Shown one piece after another: positions 47,815 through 59,733 of a DNA stretch of 64,000 nucleotides. Source of the DNA: Ipomoea triloba (taxonomy: Eukaryota; Streptophyta; Magnoliopsida; Solanales; Convolvulaceae); NCBI RefSeq assembly GCF_003576645.1, contig NC_044922.1, positions 11,433,359-11,497,358 on the forward strand, read 5' to 3'. Position 1 is the first letter of the stretch. Each line of letters begins with the position of its first letter. The translations under genes and the position numbers were made by a program. The notes under the pieces were generated by a model. It made no database searches, was not told where the DNA came from, and saw only the letters and a list, made by a program, of their open reading frames with translations.

Positions 47815-49925
47815 GGGTTACCGACCGTATTTAGGCCATTTCCGACCACTTTTGGGTGGTCGGAAATTCACTGATTTCCAGCAGTGTTAATTCTCCTGAT
47901 TATCAATTGTTAGACTTGTCCAATCATCTAGGGGTGTGCAGAACCCGACCAAACCGAACAACCCGACCGACCCGACCACCGCCAATTCGTCATCCGTGGA
48001 GAACCAAACCCGAACAAGCTAAACGAACCGATGGGTGAGCTGTGCGGTTTAAATGAATTCGGTTTGGGTGGCAGTAATGCCACCCGAACCCGTCCGAATA
48101 TCCGATGTAGCACTAGGGTTCGCAGAGACGGACAGACGGTGACCTGTGGACTCGGGAGGGTTGCAGTTTGCTTGCTAGGAATCGAAGGCCCTCTATTCTC
48201 GGGGGGATTATTGCTGAGAAACAAGGTAACCCCTAAACCCTAATTTATTTTCGTTATTCTCTGATTCTGTGTCCTGTGTTGTGACTCATGTGAATCTGTG
48301 ATAGTGTTGTGACCCTAATTTCAAGCTCTTTGATTTAGGGTTTTTAATTTTGATATTGATATACTCATGTGAATCTGTGATAGCAATCTAGTGTATTATT
48401 TTCCAGTATGGTGGAAGCCCAAAGCCCTATCCCCTATTCCCCTGATTAATGATTATGGATTTCTTTGTGTTATTGTTCTTACTGAAAGTCTGAAATTCAT
48501 TTAATATCTTGGATGCCTGAATGTCTGTTTTGGTGGAAGCCATAGCCCCTAACTAGGATTAGTGGGATGTGAAATCCATATAAATGATGAGCATTATATT
48601 TTTTTAAAGTAAGACTGTGCTCTTACTGTGCTTGAAATCTTGAATGCCTGATTAATGATTATGGATTTCTTTGTGTTATTGTGCTTACTGAAAGTCTGAA
48701 ATCCATTTAAAATCTTGAATGCCTGAAATCTGAATGTCTGTTTTGGTGGAAGCCTTAGCCCCTAACTGGGATTAGTGGGATGTGAAATCCATATAAATGA
48801 TGAGCATCAAAAAGTATTTGCATACTTTGCTTGAATGCCTGATTATGGATTTCTTTGTGTTTTGTAAATTGTAACTTGCAAGTGTGAAACTGTGCAAGTT
48901 GCCAAGTTTATGGATAGATGACCCTTAAATTGCTTGTGTTATTGTGGAATCTGCAATTCTGCATTTCTACATACATGATGAAATGTGCAATGTCTGAACT
49001 ATGCTTAATTATTTTTTAATGATGAAATGCTCTAGATTTTGAAATGAGATCCCTAATACTTTCCTACTATATGTTATAGATGGAAAGTGTTGGTGGGTCT
49101 GGAAGTCAACCTCCCTCTCAAACTGTGGAACATGATATGGGAGCAGAAGCTGTAGAGAAAGATACATCTCAGCAGTCTTTGCCTCCATCTGTTCCTAAAA
49201 AAAGAAAAGAGGTTGAAACCAGATCTCCTGTTTGGGATCACTTTGAAAAAATCAAGAACAAAGATAACATTGTTGTCTCAGCAGTGTGCATATACTGTAA
49301 AAAGTCTTACAAATCTGAGACCAAAAGACATGGGACTTCTTCTTTGAGAAATCACATTATGACTTGCCTAAAAAATCCTCACTCTAAGGATACTAGGCAA
49401 TCTCTACTCACATTCTCTCCTGCCTCTAGTTCTGGTTTAACTGAGTCTGAAGGTGCAGAAAGGGTTTTAGGAACCTGGGTTTTTGATCAGGAGTTGATTA
49501 GGAGAGCTCTTTGTGAAATGATTATTATTGATGAGCTACCTTTTAGGTTTGTGGAGGATCAAGGTTTTAGGAAATTTATTCTTGTTTGCTGTCCTATGTT
49601 CAAAATTCCTTCTAGATGGACAGTAAGTAGGGATATTCTGAAAATTTATTCTGATGAGAGGGTTAATTTGAAGAATTTCTTTAGGACTAGCTGCCAAAGG
49701 GTTAGTATCACTACTGATACTTGGACTTCTGTACAAAGAATCAACTACATGTGCATTACTGCACATTTCATAGATAATGAGTGGAAGCTACAGAAAAAAA
49801 TAATTTCCTTTGTCCCTATTTCTTCACGTAAGGGGGAATACATAGCTAAGGCACTGGAAAGTTGCCTACTAGAGTGGGGGTTGAAGTCAGTTTTTTCTGT
49901 CACAGTTGATAATGCTTCTAGCAAT
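47815..49925 (+). repeat. Assembly duplicate of 45702-47812
   Basis: Base-for-base offset of 2,113. The block begins in the CACTA right end (GGGTTACCGACCG), includes CACTA-terminal, spacer, CAATCATC and hAT-left-end sequence, and runs to GCTTCTAGCAAT. A real transposition would not copy the neighbouring CACTA end and target site, and it is joined by one N. It is an unmerged contig overlap. Confidence 0.92.
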
Positions 49926-51444
49926 AAGTCAGTTTTTTCTGTCACAGTTGATAATGCTTCTAGCAATGATACTGCCATAGGGTTTTTAAAAAAGAATGCT
50001 TCTAGCAATGATACTGCCATAGGGTTTTTAAAAAAGAAAATGCTGTCTTATGATACTGCCATAGGGTTTTTAAAAAAGAAAATGCTGTCTTCGGGTTCTA
50101 CTGCAGTAAGGTGTAAGTATTTGCATATGCGATGCATTGCTCACATCCTTAATCTGGTTGTGCAAGATGGATTAAAGGAATTTGATGATTCTGTTAAGAA
50201 GGTAAGGGACTCTGTTAGGTATATGAGAAACTCTCCTGCTAGGCTCCAACAATTTAGAGAGCTTGCTGACTTAATTGGGGTGGAAGCCAAAAACTCTTTG
50301 GTTCTTGATGTACCTACAAGGTGGAATTCCACATATTTGATGCTGCATACTGCTTTGCTGTATCAAAAGGTTTTTGAAGTGTATGAAGATCATGGCCCTT
50401 CCTTCAAATCTGATTTGGGTGGGAATGTTCCTAATTTCTTGGATTGGGAGGCAGTAGAAGGGTTGGTGAAATTTCTGAAATCATTTTATGAAATGACTGT
50501 TAGGATATCTGGTTCTTTGTATGTAACTTCTAACACTTTCTTCTCTGAAGTGTCTGATTTATCTTGCATACTTACTGGTCTGGTGGGAGCTGAATCTGAT
50601 TCTGTTAACGCAATGGGGATGAATATGAGGACCAAGTTTGATAAATACTGGGGTGATCCAAACAAGATGAATTTTCTGATTTTTTATGGAAATATAATGG
50701 ATCCTAGGGACAAAATTGAATACATGCCATATCGGTTTAATCAATTATATGGTGATGAAAATAGCAAGTCCTTGTTTGAGAAGGTTATGAAAGACTTGAA
50801 GGAGTTGTATGTTGATTATGTGACAAGTTTCCCAGTCCAGTCTAATCCTGTTCCTGTTGAACAGTCTGTTCCCCCTACTGTTTTGTCTGATCTAGTTTCT
50901 GTTGGGAGACCCCAATCTTTGTTAAAATCCCAGTTAAAAAAACAAAGATTGGAGAGTGGAGAATTAGGCAGAAAGAAAACTGAGTTGGAAGTTTATTTGA
51001 GTGAGGCAATTATAGAAGAGGATGGTGAATTTGACCTCTTGAAATGGTGGAAGGTTAATGCTGGAAGGTTCCCTGTGCTTTCTAAAATGGCTAGGGATAT
51101 ACTTGTTGTTCCCATTTCTACAGTTGCATCAGAATCAACATTTAGTACAAGTGGGAGAGTTCTTGACGCATTTAGGAGTTCTCTTACTCCTAAAATTGTG
51201 GAGGCACTTGTATGTGCACAAGATTGGCTTAGGTTGCACAATCAGCCTCTTTCGGTTGAAGAAAACATTGATGAGGTTGAGAAATTTGAAAAAGGTAATT
51301 ATTCTTATAAGTTTTAACTTTAATTATAAGTTTGTTTATTTTTTAGTTAATTAGTTTAAAGTCTAATGTTTAATTTTTTTTTCTTTGTGTGCAGAGTTCT
51401 GCACTGGAGTTGGTTCTTCCCTGCCTACAATACTAGTAAATTAA
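49080..51444 (+). CDS. hAT transposase, BED finger and dimerisation domain
   Basis: Fullest reading of the gene, two exons: 49080-51294 and 51395-51444 (donor AAAAAG|GTAATT, acceptor GTGTGCAG), ending TGVGSSLPTILVN. Residues ~48-97 hold a BED zinc finger (VWDHFEKIK, CIYCKKSY, HGTSSLRNHIMTC). Then comes the hAT RNase-H-like core (SITTDTWTSVQRINYMCITA, with a catalytic-type D in TDTWTS; VTVDNASSN; MRCIAHILNLVVQDGL; DVPTRWNSTYLML). The C-terminus has the hAT dimerisation region (FDLLKWWKVNAGRFPVLSKM, VPISTVASESTFSTSGRV). It resembles RICESLEEPER-type plant hAT proteins. Around residues 282-325 the frame has tandem peptide repeats (SVFSVTVDNASSN twice, DTAIGFLKK three times) that lie at the contig joint and are probably artefactual. 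About 705 residues are expected without them. Confidence 0.9.
49900..50095 (+). repeat. In-frame mini-duplications at contig joint
   Basis: GTCAGTTTTTTCTGTCACAG occurs twice (49887, 49928). GATACTGCCATAGGGTTTTT occurs three times (49968, 50010, 50052). The breakpoints coincide with the end of the left contig (47813) and the start of the right contig (51745), so these look like gap-filling errors. Confidence 0.8.
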
Positions 51445-51744
51445 ATTTCAATTCTCTGAAACTATTTCATATCTTTATTTGTTTACTGTTTTACTGTTTT
51501 CTGCTTATGCTTGTGAGTTGTGCCTTGTGCTGTTTAAAACTAAATTGTGTATGTTTGAGTACTTGACTGCTTGACTGCCTGAGCATGGAACCATGGTGGC
51601 TGTGGCTCTACATAATGATGAGTTGAGTTGATGACTCCCTGGCTGGAAAGTTTGCAGCCTCAGTGGCTAATAACTGCCCCAGGTTTGAGGAATCACACTA
51701 TCCACTGACCACTGGAAATTGGAATGGTTGTAAGTATAATTGTN

Positions 51745-53442
51745 AGCAATGATACTGCCATAGGGTTTTTAAAAAAGAAAATGCTGTCTTCGGGTTCTAC
51801 TGCAGTAAGGTGTAAGTATTTGCATATGCGATGCATTGCTCACATCCTTAATCTGGTTGTGCAAGATGGATTAAAGGAATTTGATGATTCTGTTAAGAAG
51901 GTAAGGGACTCTGTTAGGTATATGAGAAACTCTCCTGCTAGGCTCCAACAATTTAGAGAGCTTGCTGACTTAATTGGGGTGGAAGCCAAAAACTCTTTGG
52001 TTCTTGATGTACCTACAAGGTGGAATTCCACATATTTGATGCTGCATACTGCTTTGCTGTATCAAAAGGTTTTTGAAGTGTATGAAGATCATGGCCCTTC
52101 CTTCAAATCTGATTTGGGTGGGAATGTTCCTAATTTCTTGGATTGGGAGGCAGTAGAAGGGTTGGTGAAATTTCTGAAATCATTTTATGAAATGACTGTT
52201 AGGATATCTGGTTCTTTGTATGTAACTTCTAACACTTTCTTCTCTGAAGTGTCTGATTTATCTTGCATACTTACTGGTCTGGTGGGAGCTGAATCTGATT
52301 CTGTTAACGCAATGGGGATGAATATGAGGACCAAGTTTGATAAATACTGGGGTGATCCAAACAAGATGAATTTTCTGATTTTTTATGGAAATATAATGGA
52401 TCCTAGGGACAAAATTGAATACATGCCATATCGGTTTAATCAATTATATGGTGATGAAAATAGCAAGTCCTTGTTTGAGAAGGTTATGAAAGACTTGAAG
52501 GAGTTGTATGTTGATTATGTGACAAGTTTCCCAGTCCAGTCTAATCCTGTTCCTGTTGAACAGTCTGTTCCCCCTACTGTTTTGTCTGATCTAGTTTCTG
52601 TTGGGAGACCCCAATCTTTGTTAAAATCCCAGTTAAAAAAACAAAGATTGGAGAGTGGAGAATTAGGCAGAAAGAAAACTGAGTTGGAAGTTTATTTGAG
52701 TGAGGCAATTATAGAAGAGGATGGTGAATTTGACCTCTTGAAATGGTGGAAGGTTAATGCTGGAAGGTTCCCTGTGCTTTCTAAAATGGCTAGGGATATA
52801 CTTGTTGTTCCCATTTCTACAGTTGCATCAGAATCAACATTTAGTACAAGTGGGAGAGTTCTTGACGCATTTAGGAGTTCTCTTACTCCTAAAATTGTGG
52901 AGGCACTTGTATGTGCACAAGATTGGCTTAGGTTGCACAATCAGCCTCTTTCGGTTGAAGAAAACATTGATGAGGTTGAGAAATTTGAAAAAGGTAATTA
53001 TTCTTATAAGTTTTAACTTTAATTATAAGTTTGTTTATTTTTTAGTTAATTAGTTTAAAGTCTAATGTTTAATTTTTTTTTCTTTGTGTGCAGAGTTCTG
53101 CACTGGAGTTGGTTCTTCCCTGCCTACAATACTAGTAAATTAAATTTCAATTCTCTGAAACTATTTCATATCTTTATTTGTTTACTGTTTTACTGTTTTC
53201 TGCTTATGCTTGTGAGTTGTGCCTTGTGCTGTTTAAAACTAAATTGTGTATGTTTGAGTACTTGACTGCTTGACTGCCTGAGCATGGAACCATGGTGGCT
53301 GTGGCTCTACATAATGATGAGTTGAGTTGATGACTCCCTGGCTGGAAAGTTTGCAGCCTCAGTGGCTAATAACTGCCCCAGGTTTGAGGAATCACACTAT
53401 CCACTGACCACTGGAAATTGGAATGGTTGTAAGTATAATTGT
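51745..53442 (+). repeat. Assembly duplicate of 50052-51743
   Basis: Identical at an offset of 1,699 from 51751 on. It carries the C-terminal two thirds of the transposase frame (to 53016, last exon 53094-53143) and the 3' UTR. It follows a lone N at 51744. At 53442 the sequence continues into unique hAT 3' DNA, so this right contig holds the real 3' half. Confidence 0.92.
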
Positions 53443-54320
53443 ATAAGGATGCTGTCTGGTATATCTCTCTGACTCTCTTCTCTGTTTTTTTTTTAAATGT
53501 TTAATAAGTAATAACTGCCCAATGCAATGATGATGCTTCCACCATACTCTGAAATCTGGGATTTGTTGGATTGGGTTTGGTATGTTGCCATGAACTGTGG
53601 TCAATCCATAGGTCATTGGCAATTTCCCCCAATCCTTACATGATATGAAAAATAAGCAATCTGAGCACACTTTGTCCCAATCTTAACTTTCTGTTATTAC
53701 TAATAACAATATACTTATTATATTGTAATATTGTATATACTATATATTTTGGCAAGTTTACTACATTTTTAAGTTTTCATCTTTTCTAACTTTGAATATA
53801 ATTAGGAAGAGGATTAGGATTTAGGCAACTATTGGAGGTAATGGAGGATTGGAGGCTGGACTGCTGGAGGCTTGGAGGCTGGATCTGTGCTGCTGACCTG
53901 CTGTGGTTTAAATGTTTAATAGCTCTTTGTGAATTGTGAATGACAGTTGTAATTTGAATTGTATTTTGGTGTAATTAAATTTTTGTGAATGATTAAGATT
54001 TTAGAGTCTTAGTCTCTTAGACATTTCACTATTTCAGTTTTCAGATGTAATTTTGTGTGTATTTTAGTTTTTTGAGGTTTGGTTGTTTGGAGTTTGGACT
54101 AAAACTCTAAAAGTAATTTAGTTTTTGCATTAATTTTTTTTTTATCAACCCGATTAAACCGACGGTTAGTCGGATGTCGGTCGGAGATCAAAATCTCCAA
54201 AACCGACGATTTTCATCATTTTTTTTAAACGGTTTGGGGTTACAAATTCAAAACCGATATCCGATCGGTTGCAGCCTCCGACCACCCAAACCGTCCGAAC
54301 CCGACCGCTGCACAGCCCTA
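53443..54320 (+). other. hAT 3' noncoding region and right end
   Basis: No open frame of note. It contains repeated GGAGG/CTGGAGGCTGGA near 53835-53890. The last ~170 bp carry subterminal CCGAC/GTCGG motifs (ACCGACGGTTAGTCGG, GTCGGTCGGAGATC). Confidence 0.7.
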
Positions 54321-54328
54321 CAATCATC

Positions 54329-55700
54329 TACCTCCGAACAACATATTAACTAATGCTTTGAGTTTCAATCATAAGTAATAGTGCATGTTTCAGTGAGCCT
54401 TTTCACGTGAAACTAACTCGAAAATAATTTAGTTTAAGAGTGATGAAATTATGACATAAAAAAAATATTGTGTGGGGTAAAAGAAATCATCAGAACCAAC
54501 AAGACTGTTAAGAATAGTTTAATGATCCACCAACGGTTTAAGGGCAGATGAGATGTGAAGTTTCGAGAATCCGTAGGATTATTCAAATCATATTGCACAT
54601 TTCCCATCTGATATATGAAACTTACAATAATATATAAAGTACCTTGTCATAAACTCTCATCATCATCTCAAATAAGTTTGAATATTCCTATGTAAATTAA
54701 AACTGCTGGATCTCAATTTTTAACCCTCTTTATCCACAGTAATTACTTTTCTTTTTCCTTGTTGATTAGTGAGAGTTTTTACTTTTCTTTTTAAATTCTA
54801 GTAAAATTGTTGCATTACTTTTCAAATTTTGGTTTTTAAATTTTTTAACTATAAAGAACGTCGCGATCCACTTTTAATTCTAAATATCTGAAACATTCTT
54901 GTTTTGTCAAATTTTCACCAAGCCCCATCCTACATAAAGGTACTTTGGACATTTTGAGCTAAAAGTAGAACGTTTGTTTTGCATATACATTGATTAGCAT
55001 CTTGTAGAAGAAGATTAATCTCATCAATTTTCGATTAGGCATCATTCGGGAGAAGCTCTTGCATATGAGTTAGAACTCATGACCTCATGCTTAAATGGTT
55101 TAAACCTTTTTTTCACTTGATCCAACATTTTTTAGTGAATGAAACATTTTTAAAAATCGAAAACTAAAAGTGAAACAATACAAACCAAAAGTCAATAATC
55201 AAAAGCGAAAATAACACTATAGCCAAAATAGTAAGAAAATGAAATATACTATAATTTTATGCCTAATATATTAATTATAAAATGGTATAATACATTAAAA
55301 TTCAATCAAATATTGTAATAATTACAACAAATACTTAACTAGTTTTTGTTTGATTATTATTGAATAATGCTGTGATCGATAACCACACATTTGAAATGAT
55401 AACAGATCAGATGTGTCATCACATCACATAGTAGTTACGTTAGTTATTTGATAGTACGTAATATATATTTAATTATATATGTGCAAAAGAAGTAGTTTTG
55501 GGTGCAACACATACATGTGATTCTCAAGTCATAAATCTTGTAAATAAATTTAACTTGAATCAAAATTATCCGATAAAAATATAATGGTTGTGTTAATTAT
55601 ATGATTTGAAGGGAGTAGTAATGTTTTGAGTGATAGTGAGGGGGGAGAAGCAAAGAAACAGGGTGGTCAACACCATTGCGAGCATCTCTCAGCATTGTCT
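54329..55700. other. Intergenic and upstream region of the DVL gene
   Basis: No transposable element was recognised. At 55030-55110 a B-box-like TGAGTTAGAACTCATGACC suggests a SINE fragment. The remainder is AT-rich, single-copy-looking upstream DNA. Confidence 0.5.
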
Positions 55701-55711
55701 CCCCAATTTTC

Positions 55712-55718
55712 TATAAAT
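55712..55718 (+). promoter_or_regulatory. TATA box of the DVL gene
   Basis: TATAAAT within TTTTCTATAAATACAAAATG, ~160 bp before the start codon. It puts transcription initiation near 55745, followed by a leader with a (CT)n tract (55806-55822) and a GAA run (55845-55862). It also rules out the upstream in-frame ATG at 55626. Confidence 0.8.
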
Positions 55719-55874
55719 ACAAAATGCCAAACACATCACCCAATTGCTTTTGTCTACCCTCATCAACCAACTCCTCCCTCATTTCACTGTCCATTACATA
55801 CCTTCACTCTCTCTCTCTCTCATCCTAAGCCACACAAACTAAGGGAAGAAGAAGAAGAAGAAGGGGATTCCAGA

Positions 55875-56207
55875 ATGGAGTACTACACGGATGGGAAGTG
55901 GAAACTGTCCAAGGATGAACCAAACAGCCCTTCCACCTCCTCCTCCTCGTCGGCGGCAATGACGATGATGAGGAGCATGTCGCAGAGGGGCGCCGCCTCC
56001 TCCAATCACCCTCCTCTTCCCAGGAGTTATTCGCACAGGAACCCGGCGGCGTCCTCCTCCTCCTCCTCCAAGTCCGCTACTAACTTCGGCCGCAAGTGCA
56101 AGAACTTGGCCAAGGAACAGAAGGCCAAATTCTACATTGTCAAGCGCTGCATTGCCATGCTTGTCCGCCGGAATAAACACCGCCACCACGACGACGACTC
56201 CTCTTGA
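55875..56207 (+). CDS. DVL/RTFL family small polypeptide, 110 aa
   Basis: Single-exon gene. ATG 55875 is chosen because the protein then begins MEYYTDGKWKLSK, like the MDEKWKLSK start of other family members, and because the in-frame ATG at 55626 lies upstream of the TATA box. Residues 13-70 are low-complexity Ser/Pro-rich. The C-terminal RTFL/DVL domain reads FGRKCKNLAKEQKAKFYIVK then RCIAMLVRR, ending in a His/Asp-rich tail; the family's usual CW near the end is replaced by RR. DEVIL/ROTUNDIFOLIA FOUR-LIKE peptides are plant-specific, plasma-membrane-associated regulators of cell proliferation and organ shape. GC content is far above the surroundings. It looks intact and is the only convincing host protein gene here. 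Confidence 0.88.
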   Translation: MEYYTDGKWKLSKDEPNSPSTSSSSSAAMTMMRSMSQRGAASSNHPPLPRSYSHRNPAASSSSSSKSATNFGRKCKNLAKEQKAKFYIVKRCIAMLVRRNKHRHHDDDSS

Positions 56208-57715
56208 ATCTATGCCATCACTACGTGACGCTCACTGTATCGGTAGGACAGATGTACGGTCCAGATTGAGACTATGTAATTTCAATCACATATATAGATT
56301 TAGTTTTTTTTTTTTTTTTTTTTTCCTTTTCTTACTACCCTTGTAATGCTATCATGCTAGATGAGACTAATTCAGTTGAGTTTCAGTCGAATTTCAATTG
56401 AAGTAACTCTTCTAAAGGTAATATTATATTGCATACACACGCGCGTTAGAGGTGTAGTAATATATTTTTAGTCAAATATATACTCTATATGTTTTCAAGA
56501 AAAATTTACAATATAATGTAGTAAGTTATAATATTGTATGTTTTGTAAATTATACTTTCTTCATTTCGATCTACCTCTAACAAAATACAAAATATAAGTT
56601 TAGTAAATGATAAAAGTAGGTCTCCAGAGCATAATAACATATTTTGGGTTTGAGTTTACTCAATACACATTCTTATTATAATAATAGTGAATTTTTTTCA
56701 CCGTTGTAAACACAAAAATTGTCAAATTTTTAAAAATGAAAAATGGCATATTCAGATGATATTATACAAATGTATACAAATCTCTATTCACATCATATCA
56801 CATGGATGCCACTAGTCGAGCTAGCTGTATGACTCTATCTCTCTCTGTTGCTGTTTTTGGGTAGAGAAAGATTCCTCGTTGATCTACCTTGGGAATACAA
56901 ACCAGTGTCCACTCTACAAAAAGCAAGAATGGGGATCTGCACAAATAGATTACCTAATTTACAAATCATATGATGATGACAACTTCTAAACCTTAACCTC
57001 CGCAAATATGTAGGGAACAATAATGTTATACACAACAAATTTGGTCAATATTGGTCTTTTATTTCAACCGATCAATTATGACTAATTTATGCCCATTTAC
57101 TTTCTTGTAATTTTTTATTGACTAGAGTCACAAAATTGGATTTATCTAGTGCGCATCCTAGTTAGGTATGACCGAATGTAGCTTGATTCCCTTTCGGTTC
57201 TGTTTTAATTCTTGTTCTAAACCGCCGATTCAGGATTATGAAAAATGATAAACAATAACTATTTCATTTTTAGAAAAGATCTTATTTGAACCGCATGCTC
57301 AAACTTTTAAAAAAAAAAAATTTGGACAGGAAAAAAAATGGAGCCCTTTGTTTCATGTAGTCGTGGATCATCATCGTCCATATCTAGATTCCTCGGCCTC
57401 GCAATATTTTTTACCATTCTTGCTTTCTCTTGTGTGCTTTAACTTTACTGATCAATTATGAGTAATCTAAGCTAGTTTACTTTCTTATGATTACAAAGAC
57501 GAATTTATCACATGCACACCCTAATGTAGTGACTGTGATTTTTCTTTGCCACCAAACAAGAAAAAAACACGCAAAGGATTAGATATATAACATCTCATTA
57601 ATTTTTATTCCAACATATTATTTATTTGGTGAAAAGAATAATGTTTGATGGGCCACGTCAGAACCCTACTTGGTCCTGTCATGCTGACTTGTCTATTAGT
57701 TGGTAATAAATCTAA
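56208..57715. other. DVL 3' region and AT-rich intergenic DNA
   Basis: A poly-T run lies at 56304-56324 within the likely 3' UTR. A ~90-bp diverged repeat pair (GATCAATTATGACTAATTTATG at 57070, GATCAATTATGAGTAATC at 57449) is present. No further gene is seen. Confidence 0.5.
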
Positions 57716-58085
57716 GAGCATCACCACTAGTGGTTTTTTTAGAGGATTATGTCAGATTAAAAAATCATGAATGAACTTCTATCTAGTGTGGGAAGTAGTT
57801 TTTATTTGATTTTGAACTCCTACAAACATTGATTTATTGTGGCCCCCACTACTGACAAGAAAATGGAGCATTACACACGCAAGTTGCGCGCACCTGCGAC
57901 CTGCCGCGCGCCTAACTGACGCGTAAATTGCAACTTCTAGATATGTATTTTTTTGGTTCTCTTTTTTTGAACTTCCTGTCTGCTACTTTTTTTTTTTGTT
58001 TTCTTTATTTACTCTATACTCCTCTTATCTTTCCTACGTAGCATGACATAATCCTCTAAAAAACTTGGGCTGATATTTGATGCTC
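57716..58085. mobile_element. Harbinger/Tourist-like MITE, 370 bp
   Basis: It starts GAGCATCACCACTAGTGG and ends TTTGATGCTC. The inner inverted pair AGAGGATTATGTCA / TGACATAATCCTCT strengthens the terminal repeats. It is flanked by TAA on both sides (57713-57715, 58086-58088), the 3-bp duplication expected for PIF/Harbinger elements. No coding capacity. Confidence 0.75.
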
Positions 58086-58725
58086 TAAGTATCTAGCTTG
58101 TTATTGGTTTTCCATGGAGTATTATATCAAAGCACGTCAAATTATTAATGTTGTTACCTAGCTACTTATTTCTCTCACTCAAAAACACTTTTTGTCTGCC
58201 TTACAAACTCTCTTTATCTCTTTGATTCTAAAGAATATACAGTTTCAACATACAGATACAACAAAATCTCTCTAGTAGATTTTTGCTTGTTGAAAATGGG
58301 AGTTGTGTTTGTCCTAACATTGATTTTCTTTTCTTTTTCCATTTTATTCCATTGCGAATGTTGGGGTGCTGCCACTAGACCCATTGGGCATGCTTTTTAG
58401 CCCACATAGTATTCCAATCTTTTCATCTCGTACCAGACCATGCATCTCCAAAGAATTGGAAGGAACCAAAACTCCATTTTGGTGTAAAAATTTGGTGTAT
58501 TCTTCCTCCAATGAAGACACCAAATTCTACACCAAAATGGTGTAAATGAATATTGTTACACCAAGTATGGTGTAGCACTATTCATTTACACCATTTCAGT
58601 GTACAACTTTTTAAAAATTTTTTGTCAATTGTTTCTTTTTAAAATTTTATATTATAAAAAATAAATTATAAAGATTTAAAGATGTTATTGAGACGTATAA
58701 AGCGAGATCAATATTGACTATAAAA

Positions 58726-59486
58726 GGGAAAATGGTACTTTTTCTCTCTATGTTATGTGCATATAGCACCTTTCCCCTTGTGTTATTAAAGTGACAGTTT
58801 TTCCCCCTCAGTTATTTTAAAAGTGGTAGTTTTCTCCCCTGTAATGTTAAATTGACATTTTTTCCCTTAAAAATAACTATTTCATTTATTTTTATTCTCC
58901 AACCAATTATATTACTAATATGCTGTATGGAAGATCACGGTTCGATACAAACCTAATCGAACACTGTAGCAATTGAACTTAAATAGTATGGACGGTTACG
59001 GTTACGATTCAGAACCGAAAAATAAAATAAAGTAATTGTTGAATTTAGACTATTTTTAAATAAGAAATAAAATTATAAAAATAAATAAATAAATAAGTTT
59101 TGATTGGCGGTTCAAAATCGAAATTAGAACCGAACCGTACCGATTTATCAAAATAAGTGTTTGATCATTTTCACTATATATGACTGTGGTTCAGTTCCAG
59201 TTCACGGTTCAACAATTATTTAATTTTATTTTTTCGGTGCTGAATCGTAACCAGAACCATCCATACTATTTCGGTATGATTGCTACAGTGTTTGGTTAGG
59301 TTTAAACCGAATTGTAATCATCCATACATATAAGTAATAATTTGTTGGAGAAGAAAAATAAATGAAATAGTTATTTTTAAGGCTAAAAATGTCAATTTAA
59401 CATTTCAAGGGGAAACTGCCACTTTAATAACACAGGGGAAAAGTGCTGTATGCACATAACATAGGGGGGAAATGTGACATTTTCCC
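58726..59486. mobile_element. Mutator-like foldback element, 761 bp
   Basis: The ends are GGGAAAATGGTACTTTTTC and, inverted, GGGAAAATGTCACATTTCC. A perfect 9-bp duplication ACTATAAAA flanks it (58717-58725, 59487-59495). Practically the whole element is an imperfect palindrome centred near 59100, including a second inner inverted pair (ACGGTTCGATACAAACC; CAGTTCACGGTTC). There is no coding capacity; it is Mutator-like by duplication size. Confidence 0.9.
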
Positions 59487-59569
59487 ACTATAAAATAATT
59501 AAAAATTAAAATACATAAAAACATAAATTTCGTTTTAAAATATTATTATTTCTATCAAAATAATTAAAG

Positions 59570-59733
59570 TTTTTTTTTTGGTAAATTTACAAGGTGTCCA
59601 CCCACGTTCGCTCCGGGAGGCACGACAGCTGGCCAGGGGGAATCATCACTTGCGGGAATTGAACCCGGGTTCTCCTAAAATTCCTCCCCACAAAGAGAGC
59701 TCACTTGCCACTTGAGCTACCTCATTAGGTTAA
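59570..59733 (-). mobile_element. tRNA-derived SINE
   Basis: On the minus strand the A box GGTAGCTCAAGTGGCAAG and B box GGGTTCAATTCCCG lie ~45 bp apart, followed by a body and an A-rich tail (the T run at 59571-59580 on plus). The flanks TTAAAG (59566) and TTAAAG (59730) may be the target duplication. It is not a tRNA gene, because no acceptor or anticodon pairing exists. Confidence 0.75.

Larger units (their letters stand above)
45816..54320 (+). mobile_element. Full-length hAT transposon (true size ~4.6 kb)
   Basis: The left end is TAGGGGTGTGCAG and the right end reads inward TAGGGCTGTGCAG. The 8-bp duplication CAATCATC lies at 45808-45815 and 54321-54328, diagnostic for hAT. Subterminal CCGAACCCGACC-type motifs occur at both ends. 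It encodes a BED-finger hAT transposase. Its assembled 8,505 bp are inflated by two overlapping-contig duplications joined through single Ns at 47814 and 51744. Joining 45816-47813 to 51752-54320 gives about 4,567 bp. The left end also appears again at 47929, which is part of the artefact. Confidence 0.95.

Noticed and set aside
46967..53016. Three separate hAT transposase genes
   Set aside because: Exact duplication with neighbouring CACTA and target-site sequence at single-N joints indicates one gene and unmerged contigs.
55626..55874. Longer DVL protein starting at ATG 55626
   Set aside because: That ATG lies upstream of the TATA box at 55712, and the added residues do not resemble the family's N-terminus.
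59570..59733. tRNA gene on the minus strand
   Set aside because: Box motifs are good, but the cloverleaf cannot be formed and a poly-A tail follows, so it is a SINE.
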